Assembly (NCBI GenBank): GCA_021030915.1
Contig: JAGEMR010000121.1
Coordinates: 24,637 to 88,636 of the forward strand
DNA from: Astrothelium macrocarpum
Taxonomy: Eukaryota; Ascomycota; Dothideomycetes; Trypetheliales; Trypetheliaceae
Length of the DNA stretch: 64,000 bases
Direction: 5' to 3'
The position numbers were made by a program, and so were the translations under genes. The notes beneath the pieces were generated by a model. The model did not search any database. It saw only the letters and a program-made list of their open reading frames with translations, and was not told where the DNA came from. Positions 23,681 through 33,387 of this stretch are shown here, one piece after another (the stretch's first letter is position 1; the number at the start of each line of letters is the position of its first letter).

Positions 23681-24766
23681 TCACTGGAAGTTTGGCGAAA
23701 AGTAGTTTCCGTGAGGATGCTCACCTTGCCAACCAGCTGCTGGTGCGAACCCGGTCGATTCCATATTGAAACTCGAGTTTTGCCAACCACTTGTGTGCAT
23801 CGCTGGAGCCTGAGCTGCTACAAATGCCAGTCGTGCTATAAGACTTTGATTGTCGGCGAGCAACGAATCCCGCTGGGCCGTTAATGAATTCATGTTAGAC
23901 ATCAACGAAGCCCTCTGGGCTACCAACGAGTTCCTTTGAGCTGCTAACGAATTCCTTTGATCTATCAATGCATCTCTTTCGGCTGCCAGCAAATTCCGTT
24001 GCATGACCATCCTACCCCATTGAACTACAGGCGAGCTATGCTGGTTTGCAGGACATGTTCGTTGAACTGCCGGCGAATTCTGCAGGGTCAAGTCGAAAAT
24101 GCGCGCACATACATCTCGAGTCAGGGGTACAGGACACTGGAGGATGAGTTCAGAAGGTTTTGTGTAGTTTTCAGAGCTGCAATCACCAGCAAAGCGTGCG
24201 ATTAACTTGTTCTCGGGCATTTGTGCAGAAAGCTTCGAGGGGTGCATCTTTGTGCATATCCACGGCAGCTCGGAATACTGTCTGACTATCTCGTGGCCTC
24301 GCTTTGGCTCGTGTCCTGGGCGGAAAACGATAAGGTAAATCTGGTCAATGATGTCGACTCGGAAGACGCAGATTTCAGGAAATTCTTGCAAAAGTCTTAA
24401 CATAAAAGGGTCGTCGTGGTACATGAGATTTGGCAAGCGGACGCGCAGTCCCTTGGATTCCAAGTGAGATCGATCGTCAGGCGCAAGGGCTTCGAGGAAA
24501 GCGTGGATATGGTCGAATTTGTATGACATGACAGTCCCTTTCCCGTACCGGAGGTAGCATGATTGGTGAACTGAGAAACGGAGGTCTTCACTCCAAGCTA
24601 GGAAATGGATCATGTCTAAGCGAAGCCGGCGACAGGTCTGCGCGAGTGCAGATCCTCCGTATGGATACGAAACATTACGCTTCTCAGGGTTAGGGGACAA
24701 GCCGTCATTGGCGACCAGCTCGAAAACTCTCAACAGAAGTTCGGAGGGCAGCTTGAGAAGACACAT
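23681..24766 (-). CDS. F-box-like protein with a C-terminal heptad-repeat coiled coil
   Basis: A single frame of 361 aa from the ATG at 24766 (an upstream in-frame ATG at 24832 adds 22 residues). It opens MCLLKLPSELLLRVFELV, an F-box-like motif, then ALAQTCRRLRLDMIHFLAW. The middle section (RLPNLMYHDDPFMLRLLQEF, VDIIDQIYLIVFRPG) resembles other fungal F-box-like proteins of unknown substrate. Residues ~250-305 are a run of seven-residue units (QRNSLAA, QRNSLVA, QRASLMS, QRDSLLA), a clear heptad pattern that predicts a coiled coil. F-box proteins usually recruit substrates to SCF ubiquitin ligases, but the target is unknown. The gene is divergent from the next F-box-like gene, with about 250 bp between the starts. 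Confidence 0.65.
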   Translation of the reverse strand: MCLLKLPSELLLRVFELVANDGLSPNPEKRNVSYPYGGSALAQTCRRLRLDMIHFLAWSEDLRFSVHQSCYLRYGKGTVMSYKFDHIHAFLEALAPDDRSHLESKGLRVRLPNLMYHDDPFMLRLLQEFPEICVFRVDIIDQIYLIVFRPGHEPKRGHEIVRQYSELPWICTKMHPSKLSAQMPENKLIARFAGDCSSENYTKPSELILQCPVPLTRDVCARIFDLTLQNSPAVQRTCPANQHSSPVVQWGRMVMQRNLLAAERDALIDQRNSLAAQRNSLVAQRASLMSNMNSLTAQRDSLLADNQSLIARLAFVAAQAPAMHTSGWQNSSFNMESTGFAPAAGWQGEHPHGNYFSPNFQ

Positions 24767-25018
24767 GGTGAAGGTACAATCGATGAAGCAATATTGGATT
24801 TGTTGTGGATCGTGTGAACCTGAAAAAAACATCAGGCTCGCTCAAAGATATTAGAATCAAGAGGCCCTCAGAAGAATCCTATCACACACGCGTGACTCAC
24901 AAAGATACGTCACATGCCAGAAGATTCTTTCATCACTTGCTATTCATATCACCCCTCGAAACTCAACTTCTCGAAGTCTTTACCGCAGTTCAAGATTCAA
25001 GCGAAAGACATCTTTGTC

Positions 25019-25894
25019 ATGGCTGTTCCTGCTTCAATCACTACTTTTCCATTCCTTCGTCTTCCTCGAGAGCTTCGTGACAAAACTTACGAGCACATAG
25101 CAGGCGAAAATGACCTCGAGTTGACCTTCTTCCCTTTCTGGCGACCAGTATCAGCGTGGGCTATGAGTCAAACAAACTCCCAAGTTCGATCCGAGATCCT
25201 TAGTGTTCTCATCAAATGCAACGCTATCAAGTTTCCAATCCATCCGACTGTGGACCCACGAGGTCAATTTGACTACTACATCAAACAGTATGATACACGT
25301 TATGACAACGAGGAAGATCAGGCTAGATTCCGCCAAACGGACCCAGAGGTTTTTATTTCCATGATTAATAATGGAATTTCTGCACAGGAAGAAGCCGGGG
25401 TGCTCTCTAAGTTCATCTGCATCTACTTCCGAGATGATCATCCTGTGGATTCCCGGATCCTGAGAGGCTCGATTGTTGCTACCAAAAATTTCTTGGATGG
25501 CCTTTCTCCTGATCTAAAGTCGCTCCTTCGTCCAGATTCTCGACCACTTATGTTCTGTGCCGAAGTCCATCCAAAGCTCTTCGAAAACGCATCATATTAC
25601 GCCTACTTACTGGACATGTTCCCTGAATGGAAGACCATTTGTATATTCGTTCCAGAAGTATGTCCAGGAGTCCGAGACTTTGCCCAACTCAAAATCTTCA
25701 AAAGGGAGGCCATGCAAGCCAACGGTAGGCCCTATGGTCGGGTTAGGAAGGAAGGCAGTTGGAAATTTACGGAGAAAAGATTGGAGTTGGAGTTGGAAGA
25801 TAGCAAGGAAGACTTCATCAAAGGAATTCCCGTGAAGGTTCCGAATGGACGGATGTTGGACGTAGAGATCTGGTATGTGGAAAGGAAAGGATGA
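25019..25894 (+). CDS. 2EXR/F-box-like domain protein
   Basis: A single exon of 291 aa from the ATG at 25019. It starts MAVPASITTFPFLRLPRELRDKTYEHI, the 2EXR/F-box-like N-terminus common in large filamentous-fungal families, then AWAMSQTNSQVRSEILSVLI, which is also typical. The remainder (PDLKSLLRPDSRPLMF, ENASYYAYLLDMFPEWKTICIFVPE) looks like the usual long C-terminal domain of these orphan proteins. The function is unknown; these families expand by duplication. An upstream ATG at 24914 would add 35 residues without family resemblance. The gene is the third F-box-like gene within about 5 kb and runs opposite to its neighbour. Confidence 0.7.
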   Translation: MAVPASITTFPFLRLPRELRDKTYEHIAGENDLELTFFPFWRPVSAWAMSQTNSQVRSEILSVLIKCNAIKFPIHPTVDPRGQFDYYIKQYDTRYDNEEDQARFRQTDPEVFISMINNGISAQEEAGVLSKFICIYFRDDHPVDSRILRGSIVATKNFLDGLSPDLKSLLRPDSRPLMFCAEVHPKLFENASYYAYLLDMFPEWKTICIFVPEVCPGVRDFAQLKIFKREAMQANGRPYGRVRKEGSWKFTEKRLELELEDSKEDFIKGIPVKVPNGRMLDVEIWYVERKG

Positions 25895-26060
25895 TTTCAT
25901 CGCTGGGAAGTGCTCTGATTCTACTGGGAATTGGGGTAAATATTTTACCATTTGACTATTCTCAAGTGGCTAGCTCTATCGATAGCTCTTTCTTTCACTC
26001 GAGTGACACCCGAAAACCCATGATTCTTATGATTCTCCAAGAGGAAGATCTTCACTTGAC

Positions 26061-27342
26061 CTAGCACATGAAATCGCCTGCTGGCTTTACATTGCAGCTA
26101 TTATTCGTCCCACCTTCAATATTGATGTTGTTAAATGTAAAATCTGTGCAACTACCGGAACCACATAGAATGTAGTAATCCTTCGCGATAGATTCTGCTG
26201 TACCGTGGATATTCTCCATGGTAATGTTGGTAATAATGACGCCATTACTTGGTACGCCCGTGGGACCGCCATTTAAGTAGTCTTGCTGAATGTCAATACC
26301 GTAGTCAGAGATGTTCCGAACAGTTATATCTCGATAGATAATGCTATTGTTCGTCAGTATTCGTATGACAAGAATAAATAGATTAAGAAGACTGACCCAG
26401 CCACATAACCCGTAGTGTTGTAGTTCGTCTTGATCCGCGCCCCATTCTGGCTATTCACGATGACGCTATTCTCAAACAGGACATTCGTAACATTGTTATC
26501 AGACTTTCCACCTATGCTGCCGATACTCAAGCCATGACTGCCATCACAATACATGCCGGTAATGGTGATCGCATTCCCCGAGGTGACTGCAACACAATCG
26601 TCTTGGTTATACACGTTCGAGTTCCGTACGATTGTATCGTTGCATCCAGAGATGTCAAACCCGTCCGTATTATGCGCAGCCGGTAAGCCATCAGATCGGT
26701 TATTGGGTGCATTGCCAGCAGTGTTGTTCAAAGTGATGTTCTCAATAACCAAGCCGGCGCTATTTGCGACATCGAAGCAATGGACAGGATAATTTTGGAT
26801 GTACAGATCTTTGATGACGGATTTACCAAGAAGATTGTTGGCTGTGATGAAGTGGTCTGGCCTAATTTAGTCAGAAGGCGGAGATTTTTTTGGCGCGATC
26901 TCGTGTTGAAAGCCTACTTTGTGATTCCTCCATTTGAACCTTGCCCATCCCACCAGGCCTGACCATTTCCGTCGATTACAGCACCTGGCGCGCTTGTCAC
27001 AGTGACGTTGGTACCACCGACTTCAATTAAATCACCATCCCAATCATAATACCCAAATGTTGTGATTCCAGCAAACGTGACTGTCGTCCCAGTTTGTAGA
27101 TTAGAAAGGTCTAGTGTCTGGCCTCCCGGAACAGCAACGTTGTCAAGAGTAATGGCTGTACATGACGCAACCGCAGAAGCAATAGCAGAATAAGAAGACA
27201 CTTTACATGGGGCCTTCACCGCTGCTGTCGTTGGCGCGCTTGACACTATCGGGACCACTCCGAAAGAAGCGGCGATGGCTGCTCGACTACCCTCAGTTCT
27301 AGCATTCTAAGTGTAGTCAGATCACATACCTGGAAACTTCAT
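26061..27342 (-). CDS. Secreted endopolygalacturonase (GH28)
   Basis: Four exons: 27342-27330, 27278-26918, 26861-26397 and 26343-26061, giving 373 aa. The spliced start MKFPAIAASFGVVPIVSSA is a good signal peptide. The right-handed beta-helix is visible with the GH28 active-site motifs NTDGFD, NQDDC, SHGLSIGS and RIKTN. Asp residues in NTD and DD and the His in SHG are the catalytic set. The C-terminal Cys-containing end (NNSCNVKPAGDFMC) matches secreted fungal endo-PGs. The enzyme hydrolyses pectate (homogalacturonan) outside the cell. Joining is in frame, with donors such as GTATGT and GTAGGC. The first intron could also be spliced at GAG, but CAG fits the signal peptide. A CCGGGG (CreA-type consensus) lies about 230 bp upstream, at 27571-27576. 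Confidence 0.9.
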
Positions 27343-29140
27343 GATCGCTTTGGAAACAGGGTATAAAGAGACAAATGCTCCGGGAGACAAAAGCAAATTG
27401 AGGAGTCAGTTGTCTTGCTGAATAACAGAACCATGGAGCAACACACCAAGACCCATGAAAAGAGATGTGAATCCATGACTCGAATATCAGTTCCTACATA
27501 AAAAAAGTTCGAAGATCTGCGGTTCGGCTCTTCCCCACAATTGAACCGATCAGATCTGGATCTACAATTGCCCCGGAATTCCATAGCCTCCAGGTATAAG
27601 CTAGCGAACGGAAAAATAATTTCCGTCGACTAGAGTAGCTCAAGATCGACGACTCAAAGTGCGGGATCATATCGGAACAAATCCAAAATAGAGAGGTAAG
27701 TATCACTGTAAGGTCATGACAACCTAGTCACCAGTGCGTGAAACTAGAAATATTACTCCTGGAGTTCCCTAGCCCGCTTATCAAACTCCGACAGAATGAT
27801 AGCAGCTATTTGTTGATGATACTCATATGACGTTCGAGCCGTTTTTTATCGGGTTTGGCGAATGGGTTGAGGGTAGCCTGAGAGTGACATTTCTAAATTC
27901 ACCCACTGGTGAAGTCGTGAGCTTGAATTGATGGGTCGAAAGAGATATGTTGATGACATAGGCCAAAATGCTACATGCATGAGCCAATGAGATGCTCCGA
28001 CTACTTACAAAGCGCCAATAAATATGCACACATTTCGGAGCAACAACGCACGGACAATAGACAAACTGACACGCATGTGCGAAACAACGCAATACATGGT
28101 GCTGTAATAATTTGAACAGACATGAAAAGGGTCCGTAGGCACGTAGGTAGAACTCGTCCATCACTTTGACGCAGGGACAGATGAGCTTTACCAAGATAGG
28201 CAAAGTGGGATTTGTCAAAATCTGATCAAACAAATTTGGCCTCGTCAAAAGGCCCTCGATAAAACCAGACAAGAATATCTTAAAATCTATTTTGCAATAA
28301 ATCATTGACAAATCACGTATGATTTGTAATTAATCAGAATAGCATGGGGTCCTCCAGACGAGGCCTGCAACGAATTATACCTTTTCGCGGTCGTGGGTGA
28401 CATTTCCCATCGCATCCACTGATGCCACTAGAATGCAGTGGCTGAGCATCGTTCCCAAGCAACTCTACACAGTCTTGTTTCTGCAACTGGGGGGAACTCC
28501 AAGAACGAGTTCGTTTGTACCTTGCGGAGATGTAATCTACTCTAATAGTAATGTGAAAACGAACACAGACTGGTTAGTCTTGATATATAGAGCAGGATCT
28601 TTAAGATATGGATGAGATTTCTATCGACTTCCCCAGTTGCTAATCCGGTTGGCACATAAACTACAATGTTCCTTGTAACAATCACCAGTGGTGGCACAAT
28701 TTCTCTGGGGCTATTTGAGACAGATTCAAGTTCTTGGTGGACCTAACACTATGGCGCGTTCTCGAATGCATTAATAGAGCAGGAGCCTTTTTGCCTTTCT
28801 TTACAGGCTCAAGTGGAAAATAGCTTGGCTGATGTTTAACGTGTACAAGTGAAGCTTTTTATTAATTTCAGGCACTTATTCAGCCAATCGGGAGCTGTTT
28901 GAGCGAATCAGAAAAGAGAGAGAAGACTAAGGTAAGGTAAGGCGCTCGGTGGGCCGGGCCGGGGATGTGCACTGACATCAACAACGCGACGGGTCTGATT
29001 TGTTGTTTACCTATCAAAGGCGCGCTCTATTCGTCTTCTTTTCAATGTACCTACATAAACATTCCTGCTTTTAAAAGGCTACCGTTTACGAGTTGAATGC
29101 TTCTGAAATTGTTCCAAGATTCGATTACGAGCTTCGCAAA
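27343..29140. other. Intergenic region with a dispersed repeat copy
   Basis: About 1.8 kb upstream of the polygalacturonase gene and of the Whi5/Nrm1 gene, so it holds both promoters. No protein-coding signal is recognised. It includes a single inverted, diverged copy of the repeat seen at 31.5-32.5 kb (annotated separately). Confidence 0.45.
28340..28412 (-). repeat. Diverged dispersed copy of the 31.5-32.5 kb repeat, inverted
   Basis: Read on the minus strand this stretch has AAATGTCACCCACGACCGCG, a piece resembling TAATTCGTTGCAGGCCTC and then GGAGGACCCC. The same ordered pieces occur in each unit of the tandem array at 31.5-32.5 kb, but in plus orientation. The match is by eye. Confidence 0.5.
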
Positions 29141-30764
29141 ATGTCAATCACTATCCTTCCTCCTCAAACCCATTCTTCTAGTTCACCAGTAATGGACCCT
29201 AAAACTCCATCCAAGCTCGACCAAAGACGTGTTCTGGGTGATCTGTCTCCGAACACGAAGCCCATCTCAAGGACGCCCACTATAGCCGACTTCCGAAGCC
29301 CCAAGATTTTGTTTGAAGCGGAAGACAAAACACCAAAACTTCCTCAAGTAGGGCTTTTGAACACTCCCAAACACAGCGAAAGACGTAGTCCTGCACGGAC
29401 TGGTCAGAAGCGGAAGATTGAACAAGTGGATGGGCTAGCTGAGCCGCCCATTGAGGGCACACAGGCTGCTCGAGATCGTGCAGAAGATGCGATCAAGTCT
29501 GCGCAAGCAACCGCTGCCTACCACCAAACGCGTTCCTCCAGCATTACCGTATGGCATTTTATCCTCACCTAATTGACAATGGCTAACATCTTCAAGATGG
29601 ATGGTGAGCCTGTATCAAATTTCGAGGAGGAATATTCGCGTCCCAGACTCGTATCGCAAGACTCTGCGGCTACCCAAGCATCTTTCTCCTCCCTGATTAA
29701 TTACAATCCAAACGGCATATCTTCACAGCAAGAGACAATACGTGAAACAACAGAGTCGGATCAAGATGAGATTGCGCTAGCAAAGACGGTACGTTGAGCA
29801 TTGTTAACTCAACCACCTAAACACAATAGCTTTCAGCATGACAAGGGATACCACACACCAAGTTTGAAATTGCCCCAATACTACACTCTGTTTTCATGCA
29901 AATTTATTGGATAAGACTGCCCTCAAATGATTCGGTCTGCAGTCAGAATATAGACCTGCTATCTTTATTGTCAATCATAGTCTTGATCGATGAAATTCCA
30001 AATTCGTTGAGAGGCGGATTCGAGCAGAAAGGACGTTTTATCTGACATGCCTCTTATTCATTCAGCCATGCCGGGTTCAAGACTTTTGATGACAATCGTA
30101 CTGATAATGGTGTGTACAGAGAGCCGAGCTTTTGCGCCTTCGTCTCCGCGTAGCCATGTACAAGGTGCAGACCAACCAGGTCAACGTTCCATTATCACGG
30201 CTCCAGCTTCGTTCGTCTCCAACAGTCACGCAGCCGAACACTCCTACTACCCTCAATTCGACAGCAGGCACAGCCTCATCACCGAAACCTCGTAATCCGT
30301 CAATCAGCTCTACTTCCTTGGGTTCTCCGCTGCAGATTGCGGACTCGATCAAGAGCAGAAATGTCCAAGAGACTACTAGTGATGGCACGCAGCTCTCGAG
30401 AGCTGCGGTTTCAGCCAATGCACCCAAGCTCTTGCCTGGACCTGTGCTCAAGCCCACAGCTTATTCTTCTCGTTTCATAAGTGTGGTTCCAGAATCGAGC
30501 ACGGATGTCTTGACTAGCGATGGTTGTGCGCATGGTCGCTCTTCATCTTCGGTCTCTGATGGCTGCAGGACCGAGATAGCGTCTTTAGCGAGCCTACCTG
30601 GTGGCTCGACACAGGACGATCGGATCATACCAGAAATCGAACATGCGCAATTGCCGGATCATATGGGATGTCCATCATCCAGCCTTGGAACGGATATCGA
30701 GATGATAGACGGCGAGGACACCGCGGCAAGTGGACTGCTTGAACTAATGCATGCAAGCTCTTAG
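29141..30764 (+). CDS. Whi5/Nrm1 family G1/S transcriptional repressor
   Basis: Three exons, 29141-29548, 29597-29788 and 30120-30764, give 414 aa. Exon 1 contains a TPxx-rich N-terminal region (DPKTPSKLDQRRVLGDLSP) with potential CDK sites. Exon 3 begins with RAELLRLRLRVAMYKVQTNQ and VNVPLSRLQL, the conserved Whi5/Nrm1 GTB-type motif that binds the SBF/MBF transcription factors. The remaining C-terminal part is Ser/Thr/Pro-rich and disordered. Whi5/Nrm1 proteins repress G1/S genes in the nucleus and are released by CDK phosphorylation. The second intron (~330 nt) is long for this window. The first is 48 nt with a GCTAAC branch site. Assigning Whi5 versus Nrm1 needs a tree. Confidence 0.82.
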
Positions 30765-31135
30765 TTATTTAATCTCAATGTCACAGTGATTGCAATTAGA
30801 AATGTCGCCCGTGACCGCATCACGTGTGGGAGCTAGTGGACGAAAGATAACGACACAAGGAGGAGGCTCTGAGGTGTCTGCTGTGGATTCGCGCTCAAAA
30901 GGCTGTGGAGGTAAGGTAGTAAGAGGAAGGCTAGGAGTAGCATGTTCGAGCTGTTCGAGACGATTAGCCAAATGCTGATTTGTGAGGTCCAGCGTATCAA
31001 AACGAGATAAGAGCTATTGGAGCATATCCAATACCTGATCGAATTGAGATGGCTGACTCGATTCGGCTGGAGGAGGTGTGGACGATGAGGTGTGGACGAT
31101 GAGGTGGATTCGACAGCTTGACACTTAGGTGGCAT
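30765..31135 (-). pseudogene. Decayed gag-like retroelement fragment
   Basis: The minus strand begins with ATG at 31135 and MPPKCQAVESTSSSTPH, then changes frame. In the shifted frame a coiled-coil stretch (FDTLDLTNQHLANRLEQLEH) follows an in-frame TAG and ends near 30770 with a Pro/Thr-rich segment. Short basic N-termini of this type followed by a coiled coil are common in fungal Gag-like proteins. The frame change and stop show that it is not functional. No protease, reverse transcriptase or LTR is visible, so the class is uncertain. Confidence 0.4.
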
Positions 31136-31480
31136 CGTTTTTAAGATGAGACGAAAGCGAATTTAACGAATTTGGCTAGCTGGGCCAGTGAGATTTGTTC
31201 AGATAGGTGTCGCTGCTACCATTTGTTACGAATACGAACGAATTCGAATGAGATGACGAAGCTAAATCAACACCTGATTACGTAACATCCTACTTTTGAG
31301 AATTGTGGACATAACTTTACCAACAATGTTTATCATCTTAAGACGAGCCCGCGATACTCTCACGATAGACTCCCGATTAAGAGATTCATGAAAATTACCT
31401 AACAGCAGACAAAATCAATGACACGTGAGATCGTTTTTCATCTGCAATTGACACAAGAGATAGCCAGCTTGTGGCTGCCA
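31136..31480. other. Spacer between the gag-like fragment and the tandem array
   Basis: AT-leaning sequence without a coding signal. It is possibly eroded repeat or retroelement DNA, but no clear boundary is visible. Confidence 0.35.
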
Positions 31481-32450
31481 GGGAGGCCCTCAGCATTACC
31501 AATCAAGAAAGTGTTGAGAGATTTTTTTGATTGACTTTTTGACGGGCTCTAGTGGCTTGAAATGGTATGAGGTCCTCCTTGTGGAGCCTGCGGTTGTGAT
31601 TGGTATCGCGGCCGCGATTGACATTTCTTATTGCAACAACGAGTGGCGATTACTTTTGGGACGCACCTCCGCACCAGCGGGTGTGATAAAAAATGTCACC
31701 CGCGACTACGAGAGATAATTCGCTGTTTACATTGTAGGGAGGCCCTCAACAATGCTAATGGGGCTTTTCTGAAACTTGTTTTTTGACAGGTTTATATAGT
31801 TGGTGCAAATGACCTGAGGTCCTCCCCAGGAATCTTCAACATATTATTTCTTGGAATCGGAATGTGATGGGAAATATCACCCGCGACCACGAGAGATAAT
31901 TCGTTGTTTGCATTATAGGGAGACCCTCGACGCTACTAATGGGTCTTTCTTGAAATTGATTTTTCGACAGATTTATTTACGGTCTTTAGTTTGTTCAAAT
32001 GACCTGGGGTCCTCAGGAAGTTTCAAGGGATTATTTTTTGGAATCGGGCGGGATGTGATGAAAAACATCACCTGCGACTACGAGAGAGATAATTTGCTAT
32101 TTACATTACAGGGAGGCCCTCGACAACATTAATGAGGTCCTTCTTGAAATCAATTTCTCGGCGGATTTGTTTACCGTCTTTGGTTGCTTCAAATAAGCTG
32201 AGGTCCTCCCTAGGAAGCTTCGACGATATCTCTTGGCGTTACGTGTGTGACACAAAACGTCATCCACGACCGCGAGAGATAATTCGCTGTTTGCACTATA
32301 GAGAGGCCCTCAGCAACGTTAATGGGAATCTTCTTGAAACCTGTTTCTCGGGGGATTTGTTTACGGTCTTTAGTTGCTTCAAATAAGCTGAGGTGCTCCC
32401 CAGCAAGCTTGGACGAGTTATATCTCTTGGAGTCGCGGGCGACATTTCTT
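31481..32450 (+). repeat. Tandem array of diverged ~180-192 bp units
   Basis: About 4.5 copies of a unit containing a TCACC-CGCGACTACGAGAG-like piece, TAATTCG, a GGGAGGCCCTC box, TTAATGGG, TTTCTTGAAA, GACAGRTTTRTTTAC-like text, CAAATRANCTGAGGTCCTCCC and AAGCTTC. The matching CAC/CAT points are at 31697, 31878, 32069 and 32261, so the period is 181, 191 and 192 bp. Each unit has two GAGGNCCTC near-palindromes 80-90 bp apart. Units differ at many sites, so this is an old array. Nothing in it looks like a protein gene. Confidence 0.85.
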
Positions 32451-32698
32451 CAAGCAACTTCCGAAATGAAGAGACTCTTCAAGCTCGCGGTTCCCCTCAA
32501 TTGCTCAAAATACGAAATCACTCTGGTTTCCTTCCTTTGGCAGATTAGCCACGTCAGCTTGCCATATCTAATTGAGGCACCTTTCCATATCTGGTCCAAG
32601 CAACTTCCGAAATGCAGCGAATCTTCAATCTCGCACTTTCTCTCCATCATTCAAAACGCAAAATCACTCTGACATCCTCCCTCTAACAGAGTCGCCAT
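32451..32698 (+). repeat. Two-copy direct repeat of about 100 bp
   Basis: The first copy starts at 32451 and the second at 32597 (offset 146). Both begin CAAGCAACTTCCGAAATG and keep the order TCTTCAA, CTCGC, TCAAAA, AAATCACTCTG and TTCCTTC/CATCCTCC before ending near GTCGCCA/TTAGCCA. The spacer between them is about 45 bp. The repeat directly follows the tandem array. Confidence 0.75.
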
Positions 32699-32712
32699 GG
32701 CAACTTTGAAGA

Positions 32713-32722
32713 GGTATATAAT
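32713..32722 (+). promoter_or_regulatory. TATA-box-like element
   Basis: GTATATAATC lies about 130 bp upstream of the ATG of the small candidate gene at 32847. Because it falls in repeat-rich DNA its activity is only a guess. Confidence 0.3.
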
Positions 32723-32846
32723 CTTTCTTTCCCGACCAATTCTACTTCGTTCCTTACACCAACACACTTTTCAGACCAATTTGTGCTTGGGGGTTTCCCC
32801 AATTCTTCAAGCGTAATTTTTTCTTCATTCAATCTTTCCAAAACTA

Positions 32847-33232
32847 ATGAATTATATAGAAAATGGAATTCCACCCGCTTCTCATCGGGGCGGTAGCAAT
32901 GTTCCTGTACCTCCCCCTGGCGCTCCTCATGAAGGAGCGCCTCCTGGATCCCCTCCTCGACAATTTTCTCTGTAAGTCTCATCCCGAAACATTACACTGC
33001 AGAAATCCAGCTCACAATCTGTAGCAAATCGGGGCCGGGAGGCCCCCAGGCCAGAAATGGCCGACGAGGAGGAGGACGAAGACGAACGCCAATGGTTCGC
33101 AAATTATTATTAGCCGAAATTGATTGGGGGGCGTCAGGAGGGATTTTTTGGGAGGGATGGATCTTTTTGGGAGGAAAGCAAATCTTTGGAACAAATTCAC
33201 ATCTTAGTTTAATCAACAATGAATACTTCTAA
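32847..33232 (+). CDS. Candidate small two-exon gene, low confidence
   Basis: Joining 32847-32971 to 33025-33232 (donor GTAAGT, acceptor CTGTAG) gives 110 aa, starting MNYIENGIPPASHRGG, then a Pro/Gly/Ala-rich part, an Arg/Gly-rich run and a C-terminus that enters the 90-bp duplicated DNA. In the alternative frame, starting at 32861, the same exons end after MADEEEDEDERQWFANYY. Two plausible frames weaken the case. I do not recognise either protein. Part of exon 1 is also similar to DNA near 51.7 kb, which suggests repeat-derived sequence. Confidence 0.25.
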
Positions 33233-33387
33233 GATGTTATCATTTGGTGATCCCCAGCTTGAAACTTGATTGATCTTGATTGATGCCGCTCACTTCACTT
33301 AATCAACAATGAATATTTCTAAGATGTTATCGTCTGGTGACCCCCAGCTTGAAACTTGATTGCTCTTGATTGATGCCGCTCGCTTCA
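33208..33387 (+). repeat. 90-bp tandem duplication, two copies
   Basis: Copies at about 33208-33297 and 33298-33387 share AATCAACAATGAATA, TTCTAAGATGTTATC, GGTGA, CCCCAGCTTGAAACTTGATT and TCTTGATTGATGCCGCTC. They differ at only a few positions. The second copy ends exactly at the stop codon of the MOT1 gene (33385-33387). Confidence 0.85.
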
